In this document: positions 35,122 through 44,107 of the stretch, in pieces
Position numbering within the stretch: the stretch's first letter is position 1
Layout: each line of letters opens with the position of its first letter
From: a bacterium
Lineage (GTDB): Bacteria > Actinomycetota > Acidimicrobiia > Spongiisociales > ZC4RG35
Direction: 5' to 3'
DNA: 47,872 nucleotides
Assembly: GCA_028819345.1 (NCBI GenBank)
Contig: JAPPLW010000102.1
Coordinates: 1-47,872 of the forward strand
The notes under the pieces: model-generated
Seen by the model: the letters and a program-made list of their open reading frames with translations, nothing else
Told to the model about the DNA's origin: nothing
Database searches by the model: none
Made by a program: the position numbers and the translations under genes

Positions 35122-35595
35122 CTACCTCTCCAGGGCCGGGGCGGGGGGCACGGTGTCCAGCCAGTCGAAGAGGCGGTCCTGGTCATGGAGCATCGCCCCC
35201 ATCTCGGTCTCGGAGTACTCGTAGTCAGGGCTCCAGAACAGGGCGTCGAAGGGGCAGACCTCCACGCAGATCCCGCAGTACATGCACAGGGCGTAGTCGA
35301 TGTCGAAGCGGTCGAGGGTGGCCCGCACCCGGGGGCGCCCTCCGGGCCGCGACGGCGGACGCTCCTCCTTGTGACCCTCGATGTAGATGCACCAGTCGGG
35401 GCACTGACGGGCGCACAGCATGCACACCGTGCAGGCCTCGGGCTCGAGGGCGATCACTCCCCTCGCCCGGGGGACGGGGGTCTCCTTCACCTTGGGGTAG
35501 TTGACGGTGACCGGGCGGGTGAAGAGAGTTCGGAGGGTTACCTTCAGTCCCTTCACGAGCCCGAAGCCGGGAACGGAGAGCTTCATCAGTTTCAT
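35122..35595 (-). CDS. nuoI: NADH-quinone oxidoreductase subunit I
   Basis: 157 residues. Two ferredoxin-type [4Fe-4S] sites are complete: [12 protein letters not shown] and [12 protein letters not shown] (clusters N6a and N6b). It links the hydrophilic arm to the quinone site. The start ATG is immediately downstream of the nuoH TAG. Confidence 0.96.
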   Translation of the reverse strand: MKLMKLSVPGFGLVKGLKVTLRTLFTRPVTVNYPKVKETPVPRARGVIALEPEACTVCMLCARQCPDWCIYIEGHKEERPPSRPGGRPRVRATLDRFDIDYALCMYCGICVEVCPFDALFWSPDYEYSETEMGAMLHDQDRLFDWLDTVPPAPALER

Positions 35596-36600
35596 CTAAA
35601 GCACCACCTTCAGGACGCCTGTGACAATGATGTTGGCCAGGGAGATGGGGACCAGCCACTTCCAGGCCAGCGTCTGCAACTGGTCCTCTCGAAAGCGGGG
35701 AAAAGTCCATCGAACCCAGATGCTGACAAATATGAAGAGTGCGATCTTCCCCAGGAGCACCAGGGGCCCCACGAACTGGAGTATCGAGTCGGGGACTCCG
35801 GGCACCCAGTAGCCGCCCAGGAACAGGGTGGCGGCGATCGCCGAGAGAGTAAACATGTTGGCGAACTCGGCCAGGAAGAAGAACAGGAACCGGAAACCGG
35901 AGTACTCGGTCAGATACCCCATGACCAGTTCCGACTCGGCGATGGGCATGTCGAAGGGGATCCGGGACAACTCGGCGAGGCTGGCGACGAAGAAGACCCC
36001 CAGCCCGACGGCCTGCACGATCACAAAGGGCATCCCCAGGCTCCAGCCAGCCTCGGAGAACCACGAGATCTGCGCCTGGACTATCCCGTCGAGGCTCATG
36101 GTGCCCGCCAGGATCACCACCCCGACCACCGCCAGCACCAGCGGCAGCTCATACGCGATCAACTGCCCGGCGGCCCGCAGCCCCCCCATCAGGGAGTACT
36201 TGTTGCCCGACGACCACCCGGCCATCAGCACTCCGATGGTGCCGACCGAAGAGATGGCCAGGGCGTAGAAGATGCCCAGGTCGAGGTTCTGGGGAGTCAG
36301 GCCCGGCCCGAAGGGAATCACCACGAACAGCCCCACCGTGCCCACCATCACCAGCACCGGGGCCATCTTGAACACCGGGCGGTCGGCGTTCTCGGGGACC
36401 AGGTCCTCTTTCTGGAAGAACTTCACCCCGTCGGCGATGAGCTGCGCCCACCCGAACCGCCCACCGGCGAAGTAGGGCCCGATCCGGCTCTGCATGTGAG
36501 CGGAGATCTTCATCTCCGCATAGCCGATCGCCATCCCCATCACCGGGATGATGGTGGCCACCACCAGCAGCCAGATCGCCAAAGCCAGCCAGGGACTCAC
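35596..36600 (-). CDS. nuoH: NADH-quinone oxidoreductase subunit H
   Basis: 334 residues, GTG start. YAEMKISAHMQSRIGPYFAG is the quinone-chamber loop and FDMPIAESELVMGYLTEYSG the conserved Glu-rich loop; LAEFANMFTLSAIAATLFLGG follows. It forms the membrane part of the quinone-binding site. It lies 325 bases after nuoD, with no nuoE, nuoF or nuoG between them. Confidence 0.96.
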   Translation of the reverse strand: MSPWLALAIWLLVVATIIPVMGMAIGYAEMKISAHMQSRIGPYFAGGRFGWAQLIADGVKFFQKEDLVPENADRPVFKMAPVLVMVGTVGLFVVIPFGPGLTPQNLDLGIFYALAISSVGTIGVLMAGWSSGNKYSLMGGLRAAGQLIAYELPLVLAVVGVVILAGTMSLDGIVQAQISWFSEAGWSLGMPFVIVQAVGLGVFFVASLAELSRIPFDMPIAESELVMGYLTEYSGFRFLFFFLAEFANMFTLSAIAATLFLGGYWVPGVPDSILQFVGPLVLLGKIALFIFVSIWVRWTFPRFREDQLQTLAWKWLVPISLANIIVTGVLKVVL

Positions 36601-36925
36601 GGTCGCCGACCCCTCTCGGGGGTCCCCCGAAGCTGGGAAACTTTTCCGGCGGCCGGCGAGAAAACCCGCCCGCCGGGGTTGAAAGTGTCACCGCCCCGAT
36701 CCACACTTACAGCAGTCACAAACACCTCCCGGCCCGAGCAGACGTCCCCGGACCGCACGAAGGTCACACTCCGAACCCGGCAGCCGGCCCCCAACCCGGC
36801 CCCGGCCACCCGCGTTCGACCCACGGAAAGGCGGTGGCGAGGGAGGGCCCAAGGGCCGGGAGAGCCGTGGCGAAATTCGCGAGATAGCCAGTGGGGAATC
36901 GGCGTGCGGGGGGTCCAGGGGCGCT
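36601..36925. other. 325-bp gene-free gap inside the nuo operon
   Basis: This lies between nuoD and nuoH, the position of nuoE-nuoF-nuoG in 14-gene operons. No open frame here encodes any Nuo-like sequence on either strand. Two inverted repeats stand out: GACCCC/GGGGTC at 36608-36624 and CCGGCGG/CCGCCGG at 36646-36676. Confidence 0.75.
36608..36624 (-). promoter_or_regulatory. Hairpin covering the nuoH ribosome site
   Basis: GACCCC (36608-36613) and GGGGTC (36619-36624) form a six-pair stem with a five-base loop, starting seven bases before the nuoH GTG. On the transcript the downstream arm overlaps the purine-rich GAGAGGGG, the only likely ribosome site. Folding could lower nuoH translation. 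Confidence 0.4.
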
Positions 36926-38116
36926 TCATCGGTCCACGTCCCCCAGGACGAAATCCAGCGATCCCAGGATGGCGATTATGTCGGGGACCAGCGTCCCCTC
37001 CAGCACCCAGGGCAGGATGGAGATGTTGGAGAACGACGCCGAGCGGATCTTGAGCCGGTAGGGGCCGAGGCCCCCGTCGGAGACCACGTAGTACCCCATC
37101 TCCCCCTTGGGGTTCTCGGCCCGCACGTAGATCTCGCCGGCCGGCACCTTGATGATGCGGGGCACCTTGGCCTGCAGCGGTCCCGACGGGATGGAGTCGA
37201 CGGCCTGTCGGATGATGGAAGCCGACTGGCGGATCTCCTCGAGTCGGATCCACCAGCGGTCCCAGCAGTCGCCGTTCTCCCCGGTGGGAATCTCGAAGTC
37301 GAACAGGTGGTAGGGCAGGTAGTTCGAGACCTTGCGAAGGTCGAACGGCACCCCCGAGGCCCGGAGGATGGGGCCGGACACTCCGTAGGAAATGGCCACC
37401 TCCGGCGGGATGACCCCGATGTCCTTGGTACGAGCCAGGACGATCTCGTTGCCCGCCACCAGGTCCTCCAGTTGGTCGGCGGTCGACAGCACCTGGTCCA
37501 TGGCGTCCCGGGTCTCCGACAGGAAACCGGCGGGCAGGTCCTGGATGGTCTTTCGCGTCACCGGCCCCGCTCCCACCGCCGGCTTCACGCCGCCGATCCG
37601 GTTGAAATTGGGATGGAACCGCCCGCCGGTGACCGACTCGATCAGGTCGAGCACCCGCTCGCGGTCCCGCAGGGCGAAGAACAGCGGGGTGGCCGCCCCC
37701 AACTCCAGGGGGTAGGAGGCCTGGAAGATCAGGTGCGAGGAGATGCGGGCCATCTCGGTGAGGATCAGGCGGATGAACTGGGCCCGATCGGGTGGCTCCA
37801 CTCCCATCAGCCGCTCGGCCGCCACCATGAAGGGGATCTCGTTGGCATATCCCGACACCCAGTCGATCCGGTTGATCAGAGCGGTGATCTGGGGGTAGTT
37901 CCGCACCTCGGACAGCTTCTCATAACCCCGGTGCATGTAACCGATCACCGGCTGCACGTCGAACGCCCTCTCCCCGTCGACCTTGGCCACCAGGCGCAGC
38001 ACCCCGTGCGTCGAGGGATGCTGGGGACCGATGTTGAGAGTCATGTCGGGGGTCTCCAGTTCGACCGAGACCGCCGCTCCCGAGAGGTGGCGGACCATGT
38101 CGGGCGCCATGGTCAT
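36926..38116 (-). CDS. nuoD: NADH-quinone oxidoreductase subunit D
   Basis: 396 residues, ATG one base after the nuoC stop triplet. LNIGPQHPSTHGVLRLVAKVDGE is the universal NuoD opening, with quinone-site His residues; IGYMHRGYEKLSE and TEMARISSHL follow. GYYVVSDGGLGPYRLKIRSASF and LGSLDFVLGDVDR close it. It makes the quinone cavity together with NuoB and NuoH. Confidence 0.97.
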   Translation of the reverse strand: MTMAPDMVRHLSGAAVSVELETPDMTLNIGPQHPSTHGVLRLVAKVDGERAFDVQPVIGYMHRGYEKLSEVRNYPQITALINRIDWVSGYANEIPFMVAAERLMGVEPPDRAQFIRLILTEMARISSHLIFQASYPLELGAATPLFFALRDRERVLDLIESVTGGRFHPNFNRIGGVKPAVGAGPVTRKTIQDLPAGFLSETRDAMDQVLSTADQLEDLVAGNEIVLARTKDIGVIPPEVAISYGVSGPILRASGVPFDLRKVSNYLPYHLFDFEIPTGENGDCWDRWWIRLEEIRQSASIIRQAVDSIPSGPLQAKVPRIIKVPAGEIYVRAENPKGEMGYYVVSDGGLGPYRLKIRSASFSNISILPWVLEGTLVPDIIAILGSLDFVLGDVDR

Positions 38117-38117
38117 C

Positions 38118-38678
38118 TCAGCCGCCCTCCATGACTTCGGGCATGTCCTCGACGTCCACCTCTCCCGGCCAGGGCTTCACCTCCCGGCTGAGCAGGGGGA
38201 AGGACTTGAGCAGGGGATGGCCCACGAAACCGTTGGGAAGGTAGAGGTTCTCGGGCCGGGGATGGCCCGCGAAGGTGATTCCGAACATCTCCCGGCACTC
38301 CCGCTCGTGCCAGTCCGCCCCCGGGAACACGTCTATCAGGCTGTCGATGCTGGGATCGGTCGCCTCCAGGTCGGTGGAGAACACCACCAACTCCCCGGCG
38401 GTCACGTCCGAGAGCGCGCACAGGAGCTCGAACCGCTCGGTCACCTCCGCCGACAGGGCGTCGCCGACCTGGGGATCGTTGGCCCAGTGCACGGCCGAGA
38501 GCCAGGAGAAAAAGGACAGCCCCAGATCGTCCCGGGCGACCCGCAGCGCCTCGGCCCACCGGTCGGCCGCCACCCCAACCTTGGCGGTCTCCAGGGCCTC
38601 CAGCACCACCCCGCCCACCGCCTCGGCGGCCCGGGCGGCCAGGGAGGCGTCCTCCTCCGAGCCCTCGGCGTCTGCCAT
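38118..38678 (-). CDS. nuoC: NADH-quinone oxidoreductase subunit C
   Basis: 186 residues from the ATG at 38678, which lies just after the nuoB stop behind GAGGTGGAG; a GTG at 38705 overlaps nuoB by 20 bases and is the alternative. FPGADWHERECREMFGITF and NGFVGHPLLKSFPL are the family core. The first about 60 residues are Ala/Glu-rich and not conserved. Confidence 0.94.
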   Translation of the reverse strand: MADAEGSEEDASLAARAAEAVGGVVLEALETAKVGVAADRWAEALRVARDDLGLSFFSWLSAVHWANDPQVGDALSAEVTERFELLCALSDVTAGELVVFSTDLEATDPSIDSLIDVFPGADWHERECREMFGITFAGHPRPENLYLPNGFVGHPLLKSFPLLSREVKPWPGEVDVEDMPEVMEGG

Positions 38679-38685
38679 CTCCACC

Positions 38686-39180
38686 TCAGACGGGCTGGCG
38701 GTCACGCTGGTTCCACTTCTCTTTGATGTCCTCGTTCTTGATCTTCTCCTGCAGAAGAATGATGCCGTCCAGCAGCGCCTCGGGCCGGGGAGGGCAGCCC
38801 GGCACGTACACGTCCACCGGGATGATCTGATCGACTCCCTTGGTGACGGAGTAGGAGTCCCAGTAGGGACCTCCGCAGTTGGAGCACGACCCCATGGAGA
38901 TCACGTACTTGGGCTCGGGCATCTGCTCGTAGAGCCGCTTCACCGCCGGCGCCATCTTGTCGGTGACGGTCCCGGCCACGACCATCAGGTCTGCCTGCCG
39001 GGGCGAGGCGGGAAGCGGGATGATGCCGAAGCGCATGAAGTCGTAGCGGGGGCCGGAGGCCGCCATCATCTCTATGGCGCAGCAGGCCAGCCCGAACTGG
39101 AACATCCACAGCGAGTAGCGCCGCGACCAGTTGAGCAGCCAGCTGACCGGCTTGATGGGGACCCCGAACCGCTGGATCAC
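38686..39180 (-). CDS. nuoB: NADH-quinone oxidoreductase subunit B
   Basis: 164 residues from the GTG at 39180, overlapping the nuoA stop (GTGA). The four cysteine ligands of terminal cluster N2 are present in [23 protein letters not shown] and [12 protein letters not shown]. It passes electrons to quinone. Confidence 0.97.
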   Translation of the reverse strand: MIQRFGVPIKPVSWLLNWSRRYSLWMFQFGLACCAIEMMAASGPRYDFMRFGIIPLPASPRQADLMVVAGTVTDKMAPAVKRLYEQMPEPKYVISMGSCSNCGGPYWDSYSVTKGVDQIIPVDVYVPGCPPRPEALLDGIILLQEKIKNEDIKEKWNQRDRQPV

Positions 39181-39542
39181 TCCCACCGCAGGACTCCCTT
39201 CTTGATGGCGTAGAACAGGCCCTCCACCAGGGTGAGCATGAAGATGATGATCGCCACCAGGCCGAACACCCCCAGGTCCTCGGCCAGGATCGCCCAGGGG
39301 AAGATGAAGGCCGCCTCCACGTCGAAGATCACGAACAGGAGGCCGAACACGTAGTAGCGCACGTAGGTCTGGCTCCACCCCTCCCCCACCGGGTCGACCC
39401 CGCACTCGTAGGTGAGTCTCTTGGCGGCGGTCGGCTTGTGGGGTCTCAGGATCGAGGCGACGCCCAGCATGACCAGCACCAACACCACCCCCAGAAGGGC
39501 AAAGGCAGCCACGAACAGATAGTTCTCGAAATAAGAGGTCAT
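39177..39542 (-). CDS. nuoA: NADH-quinone oxidoreductase subunit A
   Basis: 121 residues and three helices, with the usual [12 protein letters not shown] loop and [21 protein letters not shown]. First gene of the operon. No clear ribosome site precedes the ATG at 39542; a -10-like TATACT lies about 33 bases upstream, so the leader would be short. Confidence 0.95.
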   Translation of the reverse strand: MTSYFENYLFVAAFALLGVVLVLVMLGVASILRPHKPTAAKRLTYECGVDPVGEGWSQTYVRYYVFGLLFVIFDVEAAFIFPWAILAEDLGVFGLVAIIIFMLTLVEGLFYAIKKGVLRWE

Positions 39543-39574
39543 GCGCGAAAACTTGAAGCAGGCACCCGTTTGTC

Positions 39575-39580
39575 AGTATA
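39575..39580 (-). promoter_or_regulatory. Candidate -10 box TATACT of the nuo operon
   Basis: On the minus strand TATACT lies about 33 bases before the nuoA ATG. A weak -35 (TTGGGG) sits 15 bases upstream of it. No other promoter-like motif is seen in this divergent intergenic region for the minus strand. Confidence 0.4.
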
Positions 39581-39719
39581 GAAAACCCAAACGCCCCCCA
39601 AGACCATCCCCCGCGCACCCCGCGCATCTCTTAGGAGACGGGCGGCGGCATGCGGACACCCTCTTCCCGCGGCGGCGCAGACCGGGCGGACCGGCGCCCC
39701 GGATAGTCCGGAATTCCTC

Positions 39720-39725
39720 TAGGAT
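39720..39725 (+). promoter_or_regulatory. Candidate -10 box TAGGAT of choline sulfatase
   Basis: TAGGAT ends eight bases before the ATG at 39734. AGGA inside it could instead serve as a weak ribosome site. Confidence 0.35.
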
Positions 39726-39733
39726 TGCCAACC

Positions 39734-41248
39734 ATGAGGAAGCCCAACATCGTCCTGATCATGGCGGACCAGTTGGCGCCCCATTTCCTGCCCAGCTACG
39801 GCCACCGGGTGGTGGTGGCGCCCCACATCTCCCGCATGGCCGACGAGGGCGTCACCTTCGACTGGGCCTACACCAACTCTCCGCTCTGCGGGCCGTCGCG
39901 GTACGTGATGATGACCTCCTGCCTGCCGGCGCGGATAGGCGCATGGGACAACGCCGCCGAGTGGTCGGTCGAGATACCCACCTTTGCTCACTACCTGGCC
40001 GACCGCGGCTATCTGACCTGCCTGTCGGGCAAGATGCACTTCATCGGCCCCGACCAGTTGCACGGGTTCGAAGAGCGGCTGACCACCGACACCTATCCGG
40101 CCGACTTCGTATGGCATCCCCGCTGGGACCAGCCCCATGAGAGACAGGACTGGTTCCACACCATGAAGGTGGTGATCGAGGCCGGGAGCACCCTGGCGGC
40201 GGTGAACATCGACTACGACGACGAGGTGACCTTCCGGGCCCAGCGGTGGATCTACGACCGGGCGCGGTCCAGCGAGCGGCCCTTCATGCTCACCGTCTCC
40301 TTCATCCAACCCCACGACCCCTACCTGGCCCGGCCGGAGACCTGGAACCTGTACGCCGACGACGACATCGACATGCCGGTCACCACCTACGAGCAGGCGC
40401 CCCGGGACCCTCACAGCGACCGGCTCCGGTGGTCGATCGGAGCCTCCGACATCGTCCTCACCGAACAGCAGATCCGGGCGGCCCGCCGGGCCTACTACGC
40501 GTCGGTCTCGGACTTCGACCGGCGGGTGGGCCTGGTGCGACAGGCCCTCGAGGAGACCGGCCTGGCCGACGACACCATCGTCATTATCACCTCCGACCAC
40601 GGGGACATGCTCGGCGAGCGGGGAATGTGGTTCAAGATGAGCTTTCTGGAGCGTTCGGTGCGGGTGCCGCTGATCTTCTGGTGCCCCGACCGGCTCAAGC
40701 CCCGCAGGGTGACCGAAGCGGTCTCGCTGGTGGACCTGGGACCCACCCTGGTGGGGCTGGCCACCGACCGCGCGGATATCGACTATCCCACCCGACTGGA
40801 CGGAAGGGCCCTCCTCCCCCACCTGTACGGCGACCGCGGGCACGACGAGGTGATCGGCGAATACTACGCGGAAGGCGCCCTCAACCCGATGTTCATGGTC
40901 CAGCGGGAAGGCGCCAAGTACGTGGTTTCCGAGGGGGATCCCGACCAGGTGTTCGACGTGAAGGCCGATCCGGAGGAACTCTCCAACCTGGCCGGGACCG
41001 AGGCGACGCTGGCCGGGGTGAAGAAGGAGATCTCGGAGCGGTGGGACAGCGCGCAGCTCACCGATCAGGTGCTGGAGAGCCAGCGCCGTAGGGCCTTCGT
41101 GAGCAGGGTGATGCGAACCCAGGGGATCAGTTGGGACTTCACTCCCAGGTTCGGCGGCCAAGACCTCTACATCCGCAGCCACCTGCCGATCGGGGTCCTG
41201 GAGGAACAGTCCCGATTCCCTCGCTACGCGCCCCCGGACTCCCGCTGA
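39734..41248 (+). CDS. betC: Choline-sulfatase
   Basis: 504 residues, the usual BetC length. The sulfatase motif C-x-P-S-R is Cys52-Gly-Pro-Ser-Arg56 ([26 protein letters not shown] in two parts), where Cys52 must be converted to formylglycine by a maturase encoded elsewhere. [13 protein letters not shown] is the metal-binding start, [20 protein letters not shown] the second metal region, and the tail [15 protein letters not shown] with RFPR resembles the choline-sulfatase C-terminal domain. It frees choline and sulfate from choline-O-sulfate. Choline dehydrogenase is encoded next, giving a direct route to glycine betaine. No signal peptide, so it acts in the cytosol. Confidence 0.9.
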   Translation: MRKPNIVLIMADQLAPHFLPSYGHRVVVAPHISRMADEGVTFDWAYTNSPLCGPSRYVMMTSCLPARIGAWDNAAEWSVEIPTFAHYLADRGYLTCLSGKMHFIGPDQLHGFEERLTTDTYPADFVWHPRWDQPHERQDWFHTMKVVIEAGSTLAAVNIDYDDEVTFRAQRWIYDRARSSERPFMLTVSFIQPHDPYLARPETWNLYADDDIDMPVTTYEQAPRDPHSDRLRWSIGASDIVLTEQQIRAARRAYYASVSDFDRRVGLVRQALEETGLADDTIVIITSDHGDMLGERGMWFKMSFLERSVRVPLIFWCPDRLKPRRVTEAVSLVDLGPTLVGLATDRADIDYPTRLDGRALLPHLYGDRGHDEVIGEYYAEGALNPMFMVQREGAKYVVSEGDPDQVFDVKADPEELSNLAGTEATLAGVKKEISERWDSAQLTDQVLESQRRRAFVSRVMRTQGISWDFTPRFGGQDLYIRSHLPIGVLEEQSRFPRYAPPDSR

Positions 41249-41267
41249 TCCGTATCCGCATCGGGCG

Positions 41268-42902
41268 ATGGACGGCCACGACTTCCTGATCATCGGGGGA
41301 GGGTCCGCCGGATGCGCCCTCGCCAACCGGCTCAGCGCCGACCCTTCCACCCGGGTGCTGGTGCTCGAGGCGGGACGTCCCGACTACCGCTGGGACGTGT
41401 TCATCCACATGCCGGCCGCGCTGACCTACCCGATCGGGTCGAGGTTCTACGACTGGAAGTACGAGTCGGAGCCCGAGCCCCACATGGGGGGCCGGAGGGT
41501 CTATCACGCTCGGGGAAAGGTGCTGGGCGGATCGAGTTCCATCAACGGGATGATCTTCCAGCGCGGCAACCCCATGGACTATGAGAAGTGGGCGGCCGAA
41601 CCGGGGATGGAGCGCTGGGACTACGCCCACTGCCTTCCCTACTTCAAGCGCCTGGAGACCACCCTGGCGGGTGCCGACGAGTACCGGGGGGGCGAGGGGC
41701 CGCTGATCCTCGAGCGGGGCCCCGCCGTCAATCCCCTGTTCGGGGCGTTCTTCAAGGCCGGGGAGCAGGCGGGGATTCCCACCAGCAGCGACGTGAACGG
41801 CTACCGCCAGGAGGGTTTCGCCCCCTTCGACGCCAACCGCCACCGGGGACGCCGCCTGAGCGCTTCGCGGGCCTACCTGCATCCGGTCATGGACCGCCCC
41901 AACCTGTCACTCGTCACCCGGGCGCACATCACCCGGATCCTCTTCGAGGGGCGCAGGGCCACCGGAGTCGAGTACCGCAAGGGCCGGCGGCTCCGGCGGG
42001 CCGAGGCGGCCGAGGTGATCCTGTGCGGCGGGGCCATCAACTCGCCGCAGACGCTGATGCTGTCCGGAGTCGGGCCGGCTGAGCACCTCGAGTCCTTCGG
42101 CATAGAGGTGGTGGCGGACCTGGCGGGGGTCGGGCAGAACCTCCAGGACCACCTGGAGGTCTACATCCAGCACGCCTCGAAACAACCCGTGTCCCTCCAG
42201 CCCTACCTGGCCAGGTGGCGGATGCCCTGGATCGGCCTGCAGTGGCTGTTCCGCACCGGCCCGGCGACCAGCAACCACTTCGAGGGCGGCGCCTTCGTGC
42301 GCAGCAACGACCAGGTGCGCTATCCCAACCTGATGCTCCACTTCCTGCCGGTGGCGATCCGCTACGACGGGTCGATCCCCGCCCGGGGTCACGGCTACCA
42401 GGTGCATGTCGGCCCGATGTTCTCCGACGTGCGGGGCGCCATCACGCTCCGCTCGGCCGATCCCTTCGACAAGCCGGCGCTGCGCTTCAATTACCTCTCC
42501 ACTCCCGACGACCGCCGCGAGTGGGTGGAGGCGGTCCGCACCGTCCGCAGAATCCTCAGCCAGCCAGCGTTCGAACCCTTTGACGGCGGGGAACTCTCGC
42601 CGGGACCCGGGGTGCAGACCGACCAGGAGATCCTCGACTGGGTGCGGAGGGACGCCGAGACCGCCCTCCATCCCTCCTGCACGGCCAAGATGGGGACCGA
42701 CCAGATGGCGGTTGTGTCGCCGGACACCCTCCGGGTGCACGGCGTCGAAGGCCTGCGGGTGGTGGACGCCTCGGTGATGCCCACCATCACCAACGGAAAC
42801 ATCTACGCGCCGGTGATGATGATCGCCGAGAAGGCCACCGACGCCATCCTGGGCAACACCCCCCTGGCGCCCGAAGAAGTGTCCTGGTACCGCCACGGGT
42901 GA
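41268..42902 (+). CDS. betA: Choline dehydrogenase (GMC oxidoreductase)
   Basis: 544 residues. [17 protein letters not shown] is the FAD-binding dinucleotide fold; [29 protein letters not shown] and [16 protein letters not shown] are GMC signatures. The active-site pair is His468 ([10 protein letters not shown]) and Asn511 ([17 protein letters not shown]), matching the His/Asn of choline oxidase. It oxidises choline to betaine aldehyde. The gene starts 19 bases after betC, supporting one pathway from choline-O-sulfate; a betaine-aldehyde dehydrogenase gene is not in the window, though some family members carry out both oxidation steps. Confidence 0.9.
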   Translation: MDGHDFLIIGGGSAGCALANRLSADPSTRVLVLEAGRPDYRWDVFIHMPAALTYPIGSRFYDWKYESEPEPHMGGRRVYHARGKVLGGSSSINGMIFQRGNPMDYEKWAAEPGMERWDYAHCLPYFKRLETTLAGADEYRGGEGPLILERGPAVNPLFGAFFKAGEQAGIPTSSDVNGYRQEGFAPFDANRHRGRRLSASRAYLHPVMDRPNLSLVTRAHITRILFEGRRATGVEYRKGRRLRRAEAAEVILCGGAINSPQTLMLSGVGPAEHLESFGIEVVADLAGVGQNLQDHLEVYIQHASKQPVSLQPYLARWRMPWIGLQWLFRTGPATSNHFEGGAFVRSNDQVRYPNLMLHFLPVAIRYDGSIPARGHGYQVHVGPMFSDVRGAITLRSADPFDKPALRFNYLSTPDDRREWVEAVRTVRRILSQPAFEPFDGGELSPGPGVQTDQEILDWVRRDAETALHPSCTAKMGTDQMAVVSPDTLRVHGVEGLRVVDASVMPTITNGNIYAPVMMIAEKATDAILGNTPLAPEEVSWYRHG

Positions 42903-42946
42903 AGTCCGCACCCCACCCGTAGCTGAACTGCGCCTGCCCAACCGGG

Positions 42947-42952
42947 TAGCGT
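42947..42952 (+). promoter_or_regulatory. Candidate -10 box TAGCGT
   Basis: TAGCGT ends nine bases before the ATG at 42962, again without a ribosome site in between. Confidence 0.35.
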
Positions 42953-42961
42953 GATGTCCCA

Positions 42962-44059
42962 ATGGAACGGATAGGCCCTGCCTACGCGGGCAACAACCTG
43001 GTCAACCTGGTGGCGGAGTTGGAGCGCCGTCTCACCGGGCACTCTCCGACCAGGGGACTCCGTTCCGACCTCGCCGCGCTGATCCCGGCCGCCCGCAATT
43101 ACCTGCTGGTGATCTTCGACGGGTTGGGGGCCGGCCAACTGGCCCATGCCGAAGCCTCCACCTTGGCGGGGTCCCGCCGGGCGATCCTGGAGGCTCCCTT
43201 CCCGACCACCACCACCGTGGGCCTCTCGTCGATATGCACCGGGCTCACTCCCCTCCAGCACGGGGTGATCGGATACCGGCAGTGGATGCCCGACATTAAG
43301 AAGGTGGTGAGCCTGCTGCGCTGGACCGACCTCTCGGGACGGCATGTCCGCTACGACACCGCCTCCTTCCTGCCCGCTCCCAACCTGTGGGAGAGGCTGT
43401 CGGACCGCCAGGTGCGGGGGACGGTCGTCCAGCCGACCGCCTTCCTCGACACGCCTCTCACCAGGATGCTCTACCGGGGAGCGGAGATGCGGGGCTATCA
43501 CTCGCCGTCGGAGGTGGACCCGGCTTACCTTCACACCCGCTCGAAGCGGACCCTGGCCATCGTCTACTACCACGCGGTGGACGTCGCTGCGCACGAAGCC
43601 GGACAGCCCTCGGAGTCCTACCGTCTGGCGATGGCAGACGCAGACCGGCTCTGGGCGCGGCTGGCCGGCCGGCTTCCCCCCGACACGGTGATGGTGGGAA
43701 CTTCCGACCATGGCCACTGCGACATCCCCGAGACGGGAAAGTACATCCTGGAGAAGACCGACACCGAGGGCCTGCGCTGGTGGGGCGACAGCCGGGCGCT
43801 CATGCTCAGCGGCCCTCCCGACCGGATCGGCGCCTTGGCCGAAGAAACCGGCAGCAAGATGATCGACGCCGGGGCGCTGCGGCCCTGGCTGGGCCGGGGA
43901 CGACCCCACCCCGACCTCGATGCCCGGCTGCCCGACGCCCTGTTGCTTGCCCGGGACGGCACGGCAATCTTCCCCAGGGGCATGGACACCCGAAAGACCG
44001 GCCACCACGGCGGCCTGACTCCCGTCGAAGCACAGATTCCCCTGCTAGTCGAGCCATGA
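42962..44059 (+). CDS. Alkaline phosphatase superfamily phosphodiesterase/pyrophosphatase
   Basis: 365 residues of the type I phosphodiesterase/nucleotide pyrophosphatase family. LLVIFDGLGAGQL carries the first metal Asp; FPTTTTVGLSSICTGLTPLQHGVIGY contains the catalytic Thr; YYHAVDVAAHEAG, GTSDHGHCDIP and RKTGHHGGLTPVEAQIPLL supply the remaining metal ligands. No signal peptide is visible. Substrates in this family are phosphodiesters such as nucleotides and phospholipid head groups; placement beside choline genes hints at a choline phosphodiester, but this is not shown. Confidence 0.82.
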   Translation: MERIGPAYAGNNLVNLVAELERRLTGHSPTRGLRSDLAALIPAARNYLLVIFDGLGAGQLAHAEASTLAGSRRAILEAPFPTTTTVGLSSICTGLTPLQHGVIGYRQWMPDIKKVVSLLRWTDLSGRHVRYDTASFLPAPNLWERLSDRQVRGTVVQPTAFLDTPLTRMLYRGAEMRGYHSPSEVDPAYLHTRSKRTLAIVYYHAVDVAAHEAGQPSESYRLAMADADRLWARLAGRLPPDTVMVGTSDHGHCDIPETGKYILEKTDTEGLRWWGDSRALMLSGPPDRIGALAEETGSKMIDAGALRPWLGRGRPHPDLDARLPDALLLARDGTAIFPRGMDTRKTGHHGGLTPVEAQIPLLVEP

Positions 44060-44095
44060 GAGCACTGCCGCTCATAAGCCGTCACAGGATGTTGA

Positions 44096-44101
44096 TACAT
44101 T
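44096..44101 (+). promoter_or_regulatory. Candidate -10 box TACATT of the helicase gene
   Basis: TACATT ends six bases before the ATG at 44108. The intervening TCGGAG is too close to act as a normal ribosome site, so a leaderless transcript is likely. Confidence 0.42.
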
Positions 44102-44107
44102 TCGGAG

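Noticed and set aside
36646-36676. CCGGCGG/CCGCCGG inverted repeat as a transcription terminator
   Set aside because: The stem is GC-rich but the loop is long and no T-run follows on either strand; ending transcription inside an essential operon would be surprising.
27247-39213. Several very long open frames antisense to the esterase and nuo genes (for example 29728-32295, plus)
   Set aside because: They mirror real genes in GC-rich DNA, are rich in Gln, His, Arg and Gly, and show no family motif; the opposite strands carry unmistakable Nuo proteins.
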